DNA of 64,000 nucleotides from Coriobacteriaceae bacterium (GCA_902835305.1 CADFMD010000004.1:164772-228771); one strand, 5' to 3'. Positions 25,399 to 36,000 are shown, counted from the first letter of the stretch. The notes: generated from the letters alone by a model not told the origin. Numbers and translations are program-made.

Positions 25399-26033
25399 CG
25401 GATCACCACTTCCCTCTTATAGGTTTCGAGATCGCGCTCGACCTGCTCGTCGCCCGTGGCGTTGACCCACCACGGCCACTTAACGCAACACACCGGCTCG
25501 TCTACCTGTGCAAACCACGACTTGAGCTCCTCCAGGCTCACCGGGGCGTAGCCGTTGGCGTCCACGCCCACGTCGTAGCGCAGCAGCCCCTGCCGAAGGT
25601 TGAACTTGTTATACGCGTCGCCACAGCTGTGGATATGCCCGTGCAAATGCCAGCCGCCGTGCGACATACCCTGCCAGTCGACCATGGGATAGTGGCTCAG
25701 CACGATTTTCTGACGGTCGATCTTGAGCACGCAAATGGGCGGCTCGACGATAAAAGCATCCGCCACCGCAGGCTGCGTCCAGTCTTTATCGTGGTTGCCG
25801 GGCAGCAGATGGATGCGCTTGCATGCAATGCTTTTGCGCAGCTCGTAGGCATCTTGGACCGTCATCTTAAAGCTGAAGTCACCCAAAATGTAAAGCTCGT
25901 CATCCGCAGCGACCTTGCTATTAATGCTAGCGACCATGGCGTCGTTCATCTGCCCAACAGTCGACCAAGGCCTGTCGGCGAGCCGCAGCATGTTCTCGTG
26001 CCCAAAGTGGGTATCGCTGGTAAACCAGATCAT
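25395..26033 (-). CDS. Calcineurin-like metallophosphoesterase, second gene of an operon
   Basis: The 212-residue protein begins MIWFTSDTHFGHENML (D-x-H near residues 7-9) and continues with LYILGDFSFK (GD), HLLPGNHDKDW (GNHD), VLSHYPMVDW (His) and HLHGHIHSCGD (GHxH). It belongs to a shorter phosphoesterase branch than its two neighbours and is not their close paralogue. Unusually, the C-terminal part is rich in Trp and Cys (CCVKWPWWVNA). It lies 9 bp after the first gene and overlaps the third by four bases. The substrate is unknown. Confidence 0.88.
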   Translation of the reverse strand: MIWFTSDTHFGHENMLRLADRPWSTVGQMNDAMVASINSKVAADDELYILGDFSFKMTVQDAYELRKSIACKRIHLLPGNHDKDWTQPAVADAFIVEPPICVLKIDRQKIVLSHYPMVDWQGMSHGGWHLHGHIHSCGDAYNKFNLRQGLLRYDVGVDANGYAPVSLEELKSWFAQVDEPVCCVKWPWWVNATGDEQVERDLETYKREVVIR

Positions 26034-26042
26034 GGGGACCTC

Positions 26043-26798
26043 CTAACGCTCTTGCTCAAAATAGTCACTCGCCGTCTCATCCTGCCCATCGGCACATCGC
26101 GCTTCGATCGGCACGATATCTTGGTAGATAAGGCGATGCTTGTCATCGCGCCATTCATCGTCATGGTAATGGCCAAAGAACCAGGTGCGGTAGTCGAGCC
26201 GCCCGTCGAGCTCGCCCAAAAAGGCCTGCAGCGAATCGTCGTAGAACTCGCGATTGCACTCCATGCACAGCTCGTCAGCCAAATCGACCGGCGCCTCGTG
26301 CGTCACAACATAGTCGACCTTCCAGCCCGCGCGATCGAGCGAGGCGCGACAGTGTTTGATCTCGCGCTCACTCGGCATCTCCTCGGGCCACCACGTCTTT
26401 CCCTCCTGACGCCACTGTTTGTCATGGCTCGCGGCGCCACCCATGGCGAGCACCGTGGTCCCCGTGATGTCGAACACCTCGCCGCGCATCAGGTGCAGCA
26501 CGTGCGGGCGAACCTCGTGAACGAGGCCCCCGTTCCACTCACGCATTGGCAGCCCCGCCAGCAGATGATGGTTCTCGTGATTGCCGTCGACAAAACACGT
26601 GGTCCAGGGCTTGGACTCAAACCAGTCGAGCCAGTATTTGTCGGTGTTCGAGCCGCTCCATATAAAGCCAAAGTCGCCGGCAACGATGACAACGTCATCG
26701 CGCGTCAGCGTTCGACCCAATGGCCAAACGCGCGACGAGAAGCGACTCGCCCCATACTCGGCAACACCGTGAACGTCTCCGGTAACGAAAATAGACAT
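26043..26798 (-). CDS. Calcineurin-like metallophosphoesterase, first gene of an operon
   Basis: I choose ATG 26798, nine bases after GGAGG; a TTG one codon earlier is possible. The 251-residue product shows IFVTGDVHGVAEYG, VAGDFGFIWSGS, FVDGNHENHHLLA, THEAPVDLADEL and FGHYHDDEW, the five metal-binding motifs of the calcineurin-like fold. It shares its layout, including GEVFDITGTTVLAMGGA, with the third gene of the operon, suggesting an old tandem duplication with an unrelated-branch enzyme between. The activity (nucleotide, phosphodiester or protein phosphate) cannot be told from motifs alone. Confidence 0.88.
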   Translation of the reverse strand: MSIFVTGDVHGVAEYGASRFSSRVWPLGRTLTRDDVVIVAGDFGFIWSGSNTDKYWLDWFESKPWTTCFVDGNHENHHLLAGLPMREWNGGLVHEVRPHVLHLMRGEVFDITGTTVLAMGGAASHDKQWRQEGKTWWPEEMPSEREIKHCRASLDRAGWKVDYVVTHEAPVDLADELCMECNREFYDDSLQAFLGELDGRLDYRTWFFGHYHDDEWRDDKHRLIYQDIVPIEARCADGQDETASDYFEQER

Positions 26799-26926
26799 CA
26801 AACAACACCTCCGTGCTGTGCGACTCTGGACAAATCAATGGAAGAAATTGCAGGCCGGGCCGGCATCTGTATCCCTTAGGGCTTACCCTTCGTTCTTCCA
26901 TCCAAACGGATCAAACACCCAAAAAA

Positions 26927-27292
26927 CTAGATCGAGCACACTGTTGGCGGGCAGCATGTTGGGCAGGGCGTCTTGCCTCGCTTGAGTGCAGCCGCTAATG
27001 GTACGCTTGTTTTAATGGCGTTTTGAGGAAGGCTTTTGCACCCCGTAGAACGGTGGTAAATCTTGCCGTTCTTAGTGACGATTACCTTGATTTTTGAGGT
27101 ATCCACACTGCGGGGCTCGATGGGCGCAGCCACCTCTTGACGAGCTGGCGCTGTTTTCCAAGGCTTGCCTCTCGAAAAACCAAAATCGCAGAATCGATTG
27201 ATATAGCTGTCGAAACATCCATCGAACAGCAACCCCGTTGCCAGACCCGCCATGAATCCGCAGGCGATCGCGGCCTCTCCTCTTATTTGCAT
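26927..27292 (-). CDS. Small membrane-anchored protein with a Cys/His metal-binding motif
   Basis: ATG 27292 is preceded by AAGGAGGG, giving 121 residues. The N-terminus has one hydrophobic helix (AIACGFMAGLATGLLF, about 9-24). The C-terminal half carries VIVTKNGKIYHRSTGCKSL and then KRGKTPCPTCCP: the pattern YHxxxC...A..G..PCxxC. This pattern recurs at the ends of many secreted or nuclease-associated bacterial proteins and probably binds zinc. Two further Cys lie between (DGCFDSYINRFCDFG). The function is unknown. It lies between the phosphoesterase operon and the surface-protein gene, on the same strand as both. Confidence 0.7.
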   Translation of the reverse strand: MQIRGEAAIACGFMAGLATGLLFDGCFDSYINRFCDFGFSRGKPWKTAPARQEVAAPIEPRSVDTSKIKVIVTKNGKIYHRSTGCKSLPQNAIKTSVPLAAALKRGKTPCPTCCPPTVCSI

Positions 27293-27388
27293 ATATCCCT
27301 CCTTAATCAATCTTGAAGAAAAAGGCGGCGCGCGCCGCAGAGCCCATGCCCCTGCGGTGCGCGCCAAAAACAGCGCGCTTCCCTGTCC

Positions 27389-30300
27389 CTAACGGATCAG
27401 CTGGCGGCGCTTATCGGACAGGAATACGCCGGCGGCCACCAGGACCGTGCCGCCGATCACGAAGGTCTCACCCAGCAGCTCGGACGCATCGCCCGTGGCG
27501 GGCATCGCCGTCTGCCAAGTCGTGGCCTCGGTCTTTGCCTCCGCATGCTTGGCCTGGTACGTCACTTGCGTGACGGGCTGGGTCTGCTCGCCGTTTCCGC
27601 GGTCGGCGGCCTCTTGGCGAGCGATCTCGGCGTTAAGCTCGGCAATAGCCTGGTCGAGCTCGACCTTGGCGGCGGTGTAGTTGGCGAGCGCCTCCAAGTA
27701 TGCCGGCGCCACGGCATCCGTCGCAGCCACGGCGTCATCGAGTTCGGCCTTGGCGGTCGCGGCACGCTCGGCGGCATCGTGGGCCGCAGCGATCTTGGCG
27801 TTAAGTACCTCGTCCGCATCGTCAGTGCTGCCGTTGACAATGGCTTCGGCAATATTGATTCTGCGCAGGCGGGCAACCGCGGCGGCAGAGGCGTCGCGCG
27901 CGACAGTCGCATCCACCACGGCATCGTCAGCCTCCACCACGTCATACTCGGCATCGCTCACGGCCATCGCCGCTGCATCGAGCGCGGCATCGGCAGTCGC
28001 TTTGTCCCCAGTGGCCTTGGCAAGTGCTGCGGCGGCATTCTTAAGCTGAGAGGCGCGGGCGGCAGCTGCATCAGATTTTGCCTGAGCCGTTGCCACGACG
28101 GCGTCGGCATCGCTTGCAGCCCGCTGCGCCATATCGAGCTCCACCTGAGTGGCAGCAGCATCGATGCCTGCCTGATCGGCATCGCCTTGGGTGGCAAGAA
28201 GTTCGGCCTCCGCCTCGCGCTGATTGGCACGCGCGCTTTCGAGTGCAGACGACGCCGCATCAAACGCACGCTGAGCAGCGGCGATATCGGCTGAGTACGC
28301 CGCTAGCTCATCCTGGGCCGCGGCAAGTGCATCCCGTTTGTCGCCAACACCGGCACGAGCGGCGTCCAGTGCGCGCTTGGCAGCAGCCACCTTGCCCTTG
28401 GCAATGTCGAGCTCGCCAGACTTGGCGGCCACGGCGTCCTGCGCTGCCGCAACAGCGGCGTTGGCAGCGCTCAAATCGGCGCGGGCATCGCTGACGGCAC
28501 GCGCGGCGGCGTCAGCTGCAGCCTGCTTTTGCGCCACGGCAGCCTGGGCCTCCGAGGCCTTGGTTGCCGCGACATCAACGTTAGCGGCAGCGCGCTCAAC
28601 CTGGGTTTGCTTTGCTGCAACGGCCTGCGATGCTGCACTCACCTTGCTGCCGGCATCGTCGGCAACGCCCTGCGCCACAGCAAGCTCCTTGCGTGCCGCA
28701 TCCACGCCCTGCTCGGGATTTGCCAACGAGTCACACCACGCATTCAACGCAGCCTCATACTCTGCAACCGTCATCGGATTGAGGTTATACGGCTTATACC
28801 ATTGACCAGAATATACAAATGTTTGCGCCTGTGTACTCCCGTACAGCGTCCCTCGCGTGCAAACGCCCATGCCCGTCACGGTGTAATCGGGGTTGATCAC
28901 GTTGATGTAATGTCCGACCGAAGGGTTAGGTCCACCGTGCAGTGCGGCGTAGTTATCAATCTGGGAGCTATGCGCTGTATAGAAATCGTAAGCGGCCTTT
29001 CCCGTAAGGCCCGACGCGCCCAGCGAGGCGGCGGCAGCATCAAAGATGGCCTTCTCCTGATCGACCCACTGCTTAAACGGATTGCTTCCGTAGTTCCACG
29101 CCACATTCTCGCCCACGTTAAACTGCTGAGCGTGCGCGACCTTCGTATCGGAGAAGTTCGCGTCGGCGATGGCGGTCGCCATCATGGCATATGTCACCTT
29201 GAGCTCGCCTAGGCCAACGCTTGCGCGATACTCGTTGCACGCTTTGAGCCACACAACCGCCTGCTTCATATTGGTCAGGCTCGTCGCGTCGACTTCCTCG
29301 CCCACCTTGTTGTAGCCAGCGAGTTTGCAGTTGAGGATGATATCCGCCGCATCGTCGGCACCCACACTCTTAAAGAATGCGATGGCACCCTGGCGGTAGT
29401 TCTCCGCCGATGCATTCGCCGTTGCCTGAGCGGCATCGAGCTTTGCCTGGGCCTGAGCCACAGCCTGGTCGGCCTGCTGCTTTTGGGCCTTCGCCTGATC
29501 GAGCGCCTTGTCGGCAGCGTCTTTCTCGTCCTTGGCCGCCGAAAGCTTGGCCTGGGCATCGGCCAGCTCCGTGAGCGCACTGGCATGATCGGTCTTGGCC
29601 TGGTCAAGAGCGGCGTCGGCAGCGGTCTTGGCAGCAGCGGCGGCATCCAGCTTTGACTGGGCATCGGCAGCGGCCTGCTGCTGATCGGCAACTGCCTGCT
29701 GAGCAGTCTGAACCTCGCCCTCGGCGGCGGCAACGTCCTGCTCAGCGGCAGCAAGCTCGCTCTCGCACTTCGACTGCGCGGCCTTGGCGGCCGTCAGCGC
29801 TTCGGACGCAGCAGCCACCTTTGCCTTGGCGGCCTCGTACTCCGGGCCCGCGGCGCCCTGCTCGGCTCGATCCAGATCGGCCTTGGCCGCGTCATAGCTC
29901 GTCTGCGCGGCATCCACGTCCGCATCTGCCGCGGCCTTTGCCTGCCGAGCTGCCGAAAGCTTGCCCTGCGCGTCCTGCTGCTTGGCAGCGGCGGCAGTGG
30001 CAGCGTCTTGAGCATCCGAGAGCTTGGCCTGCGCATCAACGACCTGCTGCTTCGCCTGTTCCAGGTCACTCGCAGCCTGCCCTGCGGCAGCCTGGGCGGC
30101 AGCTACAGCCTCGGGCGTAGCATCGGATGCAGCAGCCTGTGCGGCCTCAAGCGCAGACTGGGCATCACGGGATGCCCTCTGGGCAGCAGTCAGGGCTTCA
30201 TCCTTGTCCGCCAGCTCCTTCTTGGCAGCATCGAGCGCAGCCTGAGCGTCCTCAAACGCCTTGACATCCTGATCGGCCTTGTCCTGCGCAGCGCCCAGCT

Positions 30301-30739
30301 GCTTTTCCAGCTCGGCCGAAGCAGCGGAGGCCGCGCTATCGCTCGCACCGCGGGCCGCGTCATAGGCGCCCCGCGCCTGCTGCTGGTTGACGGCGGCAGC
30401 ATCGTAGGGAGCGGCAGCCGCTTCCAGATCGGCCTTGGCGGTAGCAGCTTTAGCGCGCGCCGCATCAACTGCAGCCTGCAGGTCGGCGACCTTTTGCGCT
30501 GCAGACACGGCACCCGCGCCAGTACCGGCGGCCGCAGTACTCGTCAGCGGCGACATCACCGCAGCCGTTGCACCCGTGGCGCCAACGCCATCCGCATCCT
30601 GTGCCACCGCGACCAGGGGCGACAGCATCGAGCCGCCCGTCATGGCAATCGTCGCCGCAGCAACCGTCACCACGCGTCCAGCCGCCTTGGCCTTACCCAA
30701 AGCCTTGCCGTCCATGTCCTTGTTCATATTCTTGCTCAT
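27389..30739 (-). CDS. LPXTG-type surface protein: coiled coils around a CAP/SCP domain
   Basis: The 1116-residue protein starts at ATG 30739 (GGAAGG upstream). It has a long signal peptide (about 1-46, ending VAVAQDA). Two huge Ala/Asp/Lys/Gln-rich coiled-coil segments (about 90-440 and 680-1060) flank a CAP (SCP/PR-1-like) domain at about 448-671. That domain holds LKACNEYRASVGLGELKV, HAQQFNVGENVAWNYGSNPFKQWVDQEK and GHYINVINPDYTVTGMGV. The end carries MPATGDASELLG (near 1078), a hydrophobic helix and SDKRRQLIR, a sortase substrate with Met instead of Leu in LPXTG. It is probably anchored to the cell wall with the CAP module held out on a stalk. Confidence 0.88.
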   Translation of the reverse strand: MSKNMNKDMDGKALGKAKAAGRVVTVAAATIAMTGGSMLSPLVAVAQDADGVGATGATAAVMSPLTSTAAAGTGAGAVSAAQKVADLQAAVDAARAKAATAKADLEAAAAPYDAAAVNQQQARGAYDAARGASDSAASAASAELEKQLGAAQDKADQDVKAFEDAQAALDAAKKELADKDEALTAAQRASRDAQSALEAAQAAASDATPEAVAAAQAAAGQAASDLEQAKQQVVDAQAKLSDAQDAATAAAAKQQDAQGKLSAARQAKAAADADVDAAQTSYDAAKADLDRAEQGAAGPEYEAAKAKVAAASEALTAAKAAQSKCESELAAAEQDVAAAEGEVQTAQQAVADQQQAAADAQSKLDAAAAAKTAADAALDQAKTDHASALTELADAQAKLSAAKDEKDAADKALDQAKAQKQQADQAVAQAQAKLDAAQATANASAENYRQGAIAFFKSVGADDAADIILNCKLAGYNKVGEEVDATSLTNMKQAVVWLKACNEYRASVGLGELKVTYAMMATAIADANFSDTKVAHAQQFNVGENVAWNYGSNPFKQWVDQEKAIFDAAAASLGASGLTGKAAYDFYTAHSSQIDNYAALHGGPNPSVGHYINVINPDYTVTGMGVCTRGTLYGSTQAQTFVYSGQWYKPYNLNPMTVAEYEAALNAWCDSLANPEQGVDAARKELAVAQGVADDAGSKVSAASQAVAAKQTQVERAAANVDVAATKASEAQAAVAQKQAAADAAARAVSDARADLSAANAAVAAAQDAVAAKSGELDIAKGKVAAAKRALDAARAGVGDKRDALAAAQDELAAYSADIAAAQRAFDAASSALESARANQREAEAELLATQGDADQAGIDAAATQVELDMAQRAASDADAVVATAQAKSDAAAARASQLKNAAAALAKATGDKATADAALDAAAMAVSDAEYDVVEADDAVVDATVARDASAAAVARLRRINIAEAIVNGSTDDADEVLNAKIAAAHDAAERAATAKAELDDAVAATDAVAPAYLEALANYTAAKVELDQAIAELNAEIARQEAADRGNGEQTQPVTQVTYQAKHAEAKTEATTWQTAMPATGDASELLGETFVIGGTVLVAAGVFLSDKRRQLIR

Positions 30740-30825
30740 TGTCGATTCCTTCCCACGGTGAGCCGTTGTTTGACACAGATAGTCGATCCAACTTGCCCCA
30801 TTAAAAAGAGGTGATAACGGGGTAA

Positions 30826-31056
30826 TTAAATTGAGCGATTTGAATCGCGGCGAACCTGGCATTCGCAAAAGCCAAACTCATAGTTCCGCTCGCGCTCAAT
30901 CTCATCCAAATACTCGAGATCTTCGCCACTTGGCGCCTCTTCACCTAGGCATACAGGCCAGTTCTCTGTGCGAGAACGGTCAGTACGGCCATAAATGGTC
31001 TCGAGATTAATGAAATCGATATTGCCGTTGTTAAAGGAGAAATTGCTGGTGCTCAT
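30826..31056 (-). CDS. Possible small acidic hypothetical protein
   Basis: An open frame of 76 residues from ATG 31056, with a weak GGGA nine bases upstream. The sequence (MSTSNFSFNNGNIDFINLET at the start, then acidic EEAPSGEDLEYLDEIERER) is polar and soluble. It sits in an AT-richer 475-bp gap between the surface-protein gene and the Argonaute-like gene, both on the same strand. The non-random, acidic composition favours a real gene, but the weak ribosome site leaves doubt. No family is recognised. The remainder of the gap (31057-31214) shows nothing further. Confidence 0.4.
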   Translation of the reverse strand: MSTSNFSFNNGNIDFINLETIYGRTDRSRTENWPVCLGEEAPSGEDLEYLDEIERERNYEFGFCECQVRRDSNRSI

Positions 31057-31214
31057 GCTCAAGTCCCGTCCACATAAACTCAAATTGCTGTGCTTGGCCT
31101 CTTTTAGAGACCCCATCTCATACGCTATGACTGTAGTATATGCGCTCTGCTTGCATGTTGCAAGAACATTTTTATTTTTCTAGCGCTTATAGCTAATCTG
31201 TTTCCTCTGTTTCC

Positions 31215-33065
31215 TCACGAGCAAATACCAGGCTCCCCCGCCGCGCCCTCACGCGCGGCACATTCGTTGAGATACTTCACCGGAATCGGCCACCTGGAGG
31301 GAGCTCCGTGGCGCGAAAGCCCCACATTGACCAGCTGAACCAGCAGCTCGGACAGATCGTCGCCTTCGAGCACCTCAATCGAGCGCACATGAATCGCCGT
31401 CGCCAGGTCCTCCTTGGTGCCGTTGTTGACGCCCACAAAGTAGCAGGTCATCCCTGCACGTTCAAACGTTCCAATGCCGTAATAGGGCGAGTTGTAGCTT
31501 TCGAAAAACTCCTTCTTACGGCCCGCTTTGCCCGTAAGCTGGTAATCGCGCACCAAGGTCGCAAAGTTGTTAGAGAAGGTCGTCAAGCCCGTATCGCGCA
31601 CGCGCGCGAGCATAGACTGTCCACCTGCCCGCACGTCAAAGATATAGGCATCCTTGTCGAGCTTGCCGTCGGCCGTCAACAGCTCAAGCTCTATCTCGTC
31701 CACGGGACCATCCTCGATGGAATGCGAGGTGTAGTCCATGGCCCCGTCAGCACCAATCGTTAGCGTTGCAAGGCGCGCATCCAGCTCAATCTTGTCTTCC
31801 TCTTTACGCGGAACATTGACCACGCCGCAGACCGTCACCGACTCAACGCCAAAAGAGCCAAGGTCAAACGCCTGCATCCGTCCGTCGACGACGTTCTGCT
31901 TTACCAGCAGCTCTTTGAGCATGGCTCCCAGGATTCCCTCCTGTGCGCCCCGTACCTTTGTATTCGGCATCGCCTTAACCAGCGGCTCGCACACATCCGG
32001 CGTCACATGCTGCTCCACCACGCCAGCGTGCAGAGCATAGCCATCGTCCTCGGCGACCTCGTTGGCTACCACAACGATATTCCACGCCAGCGGATCAACA
32101 GCCCTGCCGCCATACGACGCGCGCACGCCCCACGAGGAATCGTTGAGCCGATCGGCCAACTGGCGCGCTACCCTATCAAGCCCGTCACCCGCAAACGACA
32201 CCACGACCCGCTGCCCCACCGAACGTTCCGCAACCACGCGGGCATATTGCTCGCTTTTCAAAACCTCGTAGAAGCTCTTACGCGGATACTCTCTGAGCGA
32301 CACCTGGGCAAAATCGCTGTACCGACGCTCAAGAATCTGCAGCTCTCGGTACAGGATGCCCTTCTTGGTATAGGCGACCTTTTCCGCTTGGGCCGAAAAC
32401 GTAAGATCGCGGCGCTTGGACGGCTTATCGCCCTTGGCGCGGCGCAGGATGTACTCGTCACGTTGTCCGTGAGCCAGCACCACCGAAGCCACGGGCGACA
32501 GCCTGTAACCAACCTGGCTGTTAATCTTCTCGAGCTCCTTCTTGTCGCCCGCCGCACGACCGATGAGCACCCGTCGCTTGGTAAACGTTCGGATCTTAAG
32601 TTCGAAGGTGCAATCCTCGTTGATAACGGTCTCGACCGTCTCAATCTTGGCAGGGCCCGTTCCAGCTTCCTCAATGGCGTCGCGGCGAGCACCCTTGGCG
32701 CTTACAACATACAAGTGCCCCGTATCATTGGGAATCTCGTCCTCGATCCCCTCAAATTGCGAGCACGAGTTGAACAGCAGACGCAATGCGATGTAATCAT
32801 CCAGCTCGTTCCAATGAGTTTTAATCGGAACCATTTGCTCATGGTCGAGCGAAGCGCTCAGGTCACCCGTCTGCGCGCCCGCCTTGACCATCAGAAAGAC
32901 GCGGTTGTCCTCGAGCTGCGTAAGCGCGACGACCTTACCTGTCTGGCACACATCGGCCATAAAGTTTGCCACGGCATGCTTGTCCGCATCGCCGACGTTG
33001 CACCAAAAGACCGAGTAGCGCTTCTCGGCAGCCGCGGCATCGAGCTGCAATACGAGCTCGGACAC
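31215..33065 (-). CDS. DdmE-like divergent Argonaute (PIWI-like) protein, predicted inactive
   Basis: The start is GTG 33065, seven bases after GGGAGG and 28 bp behind the helicase gene, giving 616 residues. What points to an Argonaute fold is the C-terminal half. GVVEQHVTPD (near 352) and GAMLKELLVKQN (near 385) resemble a MID region. VTVCGVVNVPRKE opens a PIWI-like domain, and YYGIGTF...YFVGVNN leads to the terminal signature SRWPIPVKYLNEC (near 600), matching the (L)PxPxxYL ending of Argonautes. The first catalytic Asp, expected after the Gly in VCGVVNV, is Val, so slicing is unlikely. With the helicase-nuclease upstream, this fits DdmE, the guide-DNA-binding Argonaute of the DdmDE plasmid-elimination system. 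Homology here is inferred from pattern, not alignment. Confidence 0.62.
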   Translation of the reverse strand: MSELVLQLDAAAAEKRYSVFWCNVGDADKHAVANFMADVCQTGKVVALTQLEDNRVFLMVKAGAQTGDLSASLDHEQMVPIKTHWNELDDYIALRLLFNSCSQFEGIEDEIPNDTGHLYVVSAKGARRDAIEEAGTGPAKIETVETVINEDCTFELKIRTFTKRRVLIGRAAGDKKELEKINSQVGYRLSPVASVVLAHGQRDEYILRRAKGDKPSKRRDLTFSAQAEKVAYTKKGILYRELQILERRYSDFAQVSLREYPRKSFYEVLKSEQYARVVAERSVGQRVVVSFAGDGLDRVARQLADRLNDSSWGVRASYGGRAVDPLAWNIVVVANEVAEDDGYALHAGVVEQHVTPDVCEPLVKAMPNTKVRGAQEGILGAMLKELLVKQNVVDGRMQAFDLGSFGVESVTVCGVVNVPRKEEDKIELDARLATLTIGADGAMDYTSHSIEDGPVDEIELELLTADGKLDKDAYIFDVRAGGQSMLARVRDTGLTTFSNNFATLVRDYQLTGKAGRKKEFFESYNSPYYGIGTFERAGMTCYFVGVNNGTKEDLATAIHVRSIEVLEGDDLSELLVQLVNVGLSRHGAPSRWPIPVKYLNECAAREGAAGEPGICS

Positions 33066-33093
33066 AGCGATGCCTCCCAAGCCACACGGCTGG

Positions 33094-36000
33094 CTATGCT
33101 TCGATTGCACGACCGATCGCCTCCATCATCTCCAAACTGATTGCTCCATCAGCTGCCATATAGGGGAAGGAGAACACCATCCCCTCGCCATCGATCGGCT
33201 TTTGACGGAGCTCCAGCGCCGCTTCATCGGCCAAAACATTGACGATCAACAGGCGCTTCGCCCCAACTTTTTGAGCCTTTGCCTTAAAGCGCTCGGCATC
33301 CGTAGTCTCACCGCCGGAGCGCCTGTAGGCCTCGTAGGTGCCGATGCGATAGTGCTTAAAATCGATCCACACCCCGGTCTTATTGCCAGCGGCATCGAGC
33401 ACCTCAAAATCGCCGCCCGTCTCGGCATGGGCCGCATCACCGCGCATAAGCGAGTAACGCCCGTCGTAATACGCCTCAAATATGGCCCTACCAGCAGACT
33501 CGCCCAGCTCTCCCAGGTATACCGCCTGAAACATATAGGGTGTCATATGTGCCGTCGCCGCCGGCTGCAGCACCGCGGGCACCCCGTCGCGTGACCAGCG
33601 CTCGCGCACCTCGCGAATCGAAAGCAGCTCGGGTACGCGCGCCGCCGTCTGGCTTATCTGACGAACCGTCGCGCCCTTTAATCCCTTGTCGTAGCGGCAA
33701 CATTCCTCCAGGCGAGCGGCAATCTGCTCAACAGGCTCGCCATCGTAGCTGGGAAATTCAAAATGCGGCACCTTACACGCTCCGCCCTGCGCATACGCAT
33801 AGCCACTCGCGGCAAACGGCATGTGCAGTGTGGTGCTTTTGCGTGCAGGATAGCTCGCAAGCTCCTCCCACGGCAGGCAAAAATGATGCAGATAAAAATT
33901 GCGCTCGTCATCGAAAGCGGCCAGATCTTCCTCGCGCGCATCGAGCGAGGCAACCTTCCACGCCAGCTTTTCGTGCTTCTCTTTCGCCAGGTTGTTCCTA
34001 AAGGCAGCAAGGTTCTGCTGCTTACTGGCAGCGTGCTGCTTCTTGTCCGCCATGTGATTGTTGACGGCCGCACAGGCGCCAACCACCTGCTCCAGCTCGT
34101 AGCCCATCGGCAAATCGTGCAAGAACGAAAAATCGCAATCGGCGGCGATTTCACGATCGAGCATTACCTGCACATGGAGCATCTTTACGCTCGTACGCAT
34201 CAAGCGGCCCACCGCCTGCGCCACGATGCGAGCGCCTTCGACCTGGTACGAGAGGGTGTCGCGCACCGGCAGTTTTCCGCCAACGCCCGCCAGCACCGTG
34301 CGCACGCGATGGCGCTTCTGGATAAACGGAATCTCACCGCGCGTCACGAGCTCCTCCTGTTCGACCACGCCAAGCAGCGCCTGCTGGTCAAACTTCTTTG
34401 AGCTCATATCGACTCCCCAAGCCAGGCGGCTCGTGGGCGACTCCACGTACAGAAAATCGAGGTCCATCTTGGGATGTCGCCCATCGTTGCCAAAACCACA
34501 ATCGACCTGGCGCACCGTGTTGCGCAGGCTCTCCGGCACCTCGTATTTAAGGTTCTTGGAAAAGCCACCAGCGGCAAGGTTGATAAACATCAGGGTCGGC
34601 TCGCCGTCCTTCAGACGTTCCTGAGCGCCGCGCCAGCCCTCCTCCCAGCCGGAAGCGTTAAAGCACGGCACCATATCCTTGGCCTCCTCGAGCGACTTCT
34701 CGTACGAGGCCTCGGGATACTTAACGTTCCTAATCACCAGTTCGGCAACGATTTCGCGAGCAAGATCAAGCGCCAAACTATTAAAGTCGCCATGGTTTCC
34801 CATGTGGCGCGTCGTAAAGATAGCCCCCGCCTGCTGCTCACTACGTGCCACACCACGTGCCCAAGCACTCACGGCAACGAGGGTCTTGCTCAGACGCTTG
34901 AGTTCAAACTCGATGCTTTCGGCATCGCTCGTGGTCACCCTGTCGGCAATCTTTCGGCGCAGGCACACCGCAAGTCCTTCACTCACGCCAATCTGGTCAA
35001 AGAATTCCATCACATGCTCGTACACCTCGTCGGGCGACACGATACCGCCGCCATAGACGCCGCCGGCCACGGCCGCCATGCCGGCAAGCTTCTTGGACTC
35101 GTCGACCCAAACGACGTCGACGTCATACACCGTTGCCGCCTGCTTGTTGAATAGCTTGGTCTGTCGCACGATCTCCTGGTTGAGCTCGCCAATCCAAGCA
35201 TCTTTACGAACCACGCCGTGCACTTCGTCCAGATAATCCAGATCAAAGTTCTTAATGGTCGGCGCGTTCCAGGTGGCGCTCATGCACACGCAGGGAGCCT
35301 TGGCGGCAATGGAGGCCAGATACGCCTCGGGCATGCGCTCAATGCCGTGGTTGGTGAGGTACGTGGTAAACATATGGTCGATGGTGGTTTCCATCACCAG
35401 GTAGTCAACACCACGCGCATACATCGAGTCGTCAGCGGCATCGATTTCGTCGTTCTTGCGGTCCTTAAAGAACAGCGCCAGCATCAGCGAATTCCAGAAG
35501 TATTTCTCGTTGGTCTGGTCGTTCCTAATGCCCAGGGCATCGATGATATTCTTGCGCGAAAGATCGTCCTTGTACGAAATGCTGCCGTAGTACAGCTTGT
35601 CCATAAGCGTGGCACAGCGGGCAAGATGGCCCACCACCATCCTGACAAGGCCGCGCGCACGGCGCACCGCCTTATTGACGGTCTGCTGCTCGTCCGTCCC
35701 ACAAGACGTAATCATGTTGCGGTTGCGGCGAGTATCGAGCTCATAGCGCAAGGGATTCGACAGGCCATCGCCCACCGAAATATCGTCGCTGCCAAACAGA
35801 TGACGACCGGCAAGCCGCTCGTCTTTCGCCTCGTCAGACAGGGCAAAAGGCTGCTGCAGCTCCATATCCTGAATACACGCAGCGATCATCTTTTGCATAC
35901 GCTGGGCGTTCTTGGCGATCTCTTCGGCAGCCGTCTCCACACTTGCTCGCGAGACCTTACCCGTTGCCGCGTTTGACCCCTCGTGCTCGCCCGAGGTCGA

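Noticed and set aside
25062..26879. A 605-codon plus-strand open frame
   Set aside because: Antisense to the three phosphoesterase genes; no start signal and no recognisable domain.
31215..33065. Calling the Argonaute-like protein a pPIWI-RE protein
   Set aside because: The characteristic conserved Arg/Glu pair and the usual larger size are not evident, and the helicase neighbour has its own nuclease domain, which suits DdmDE better.
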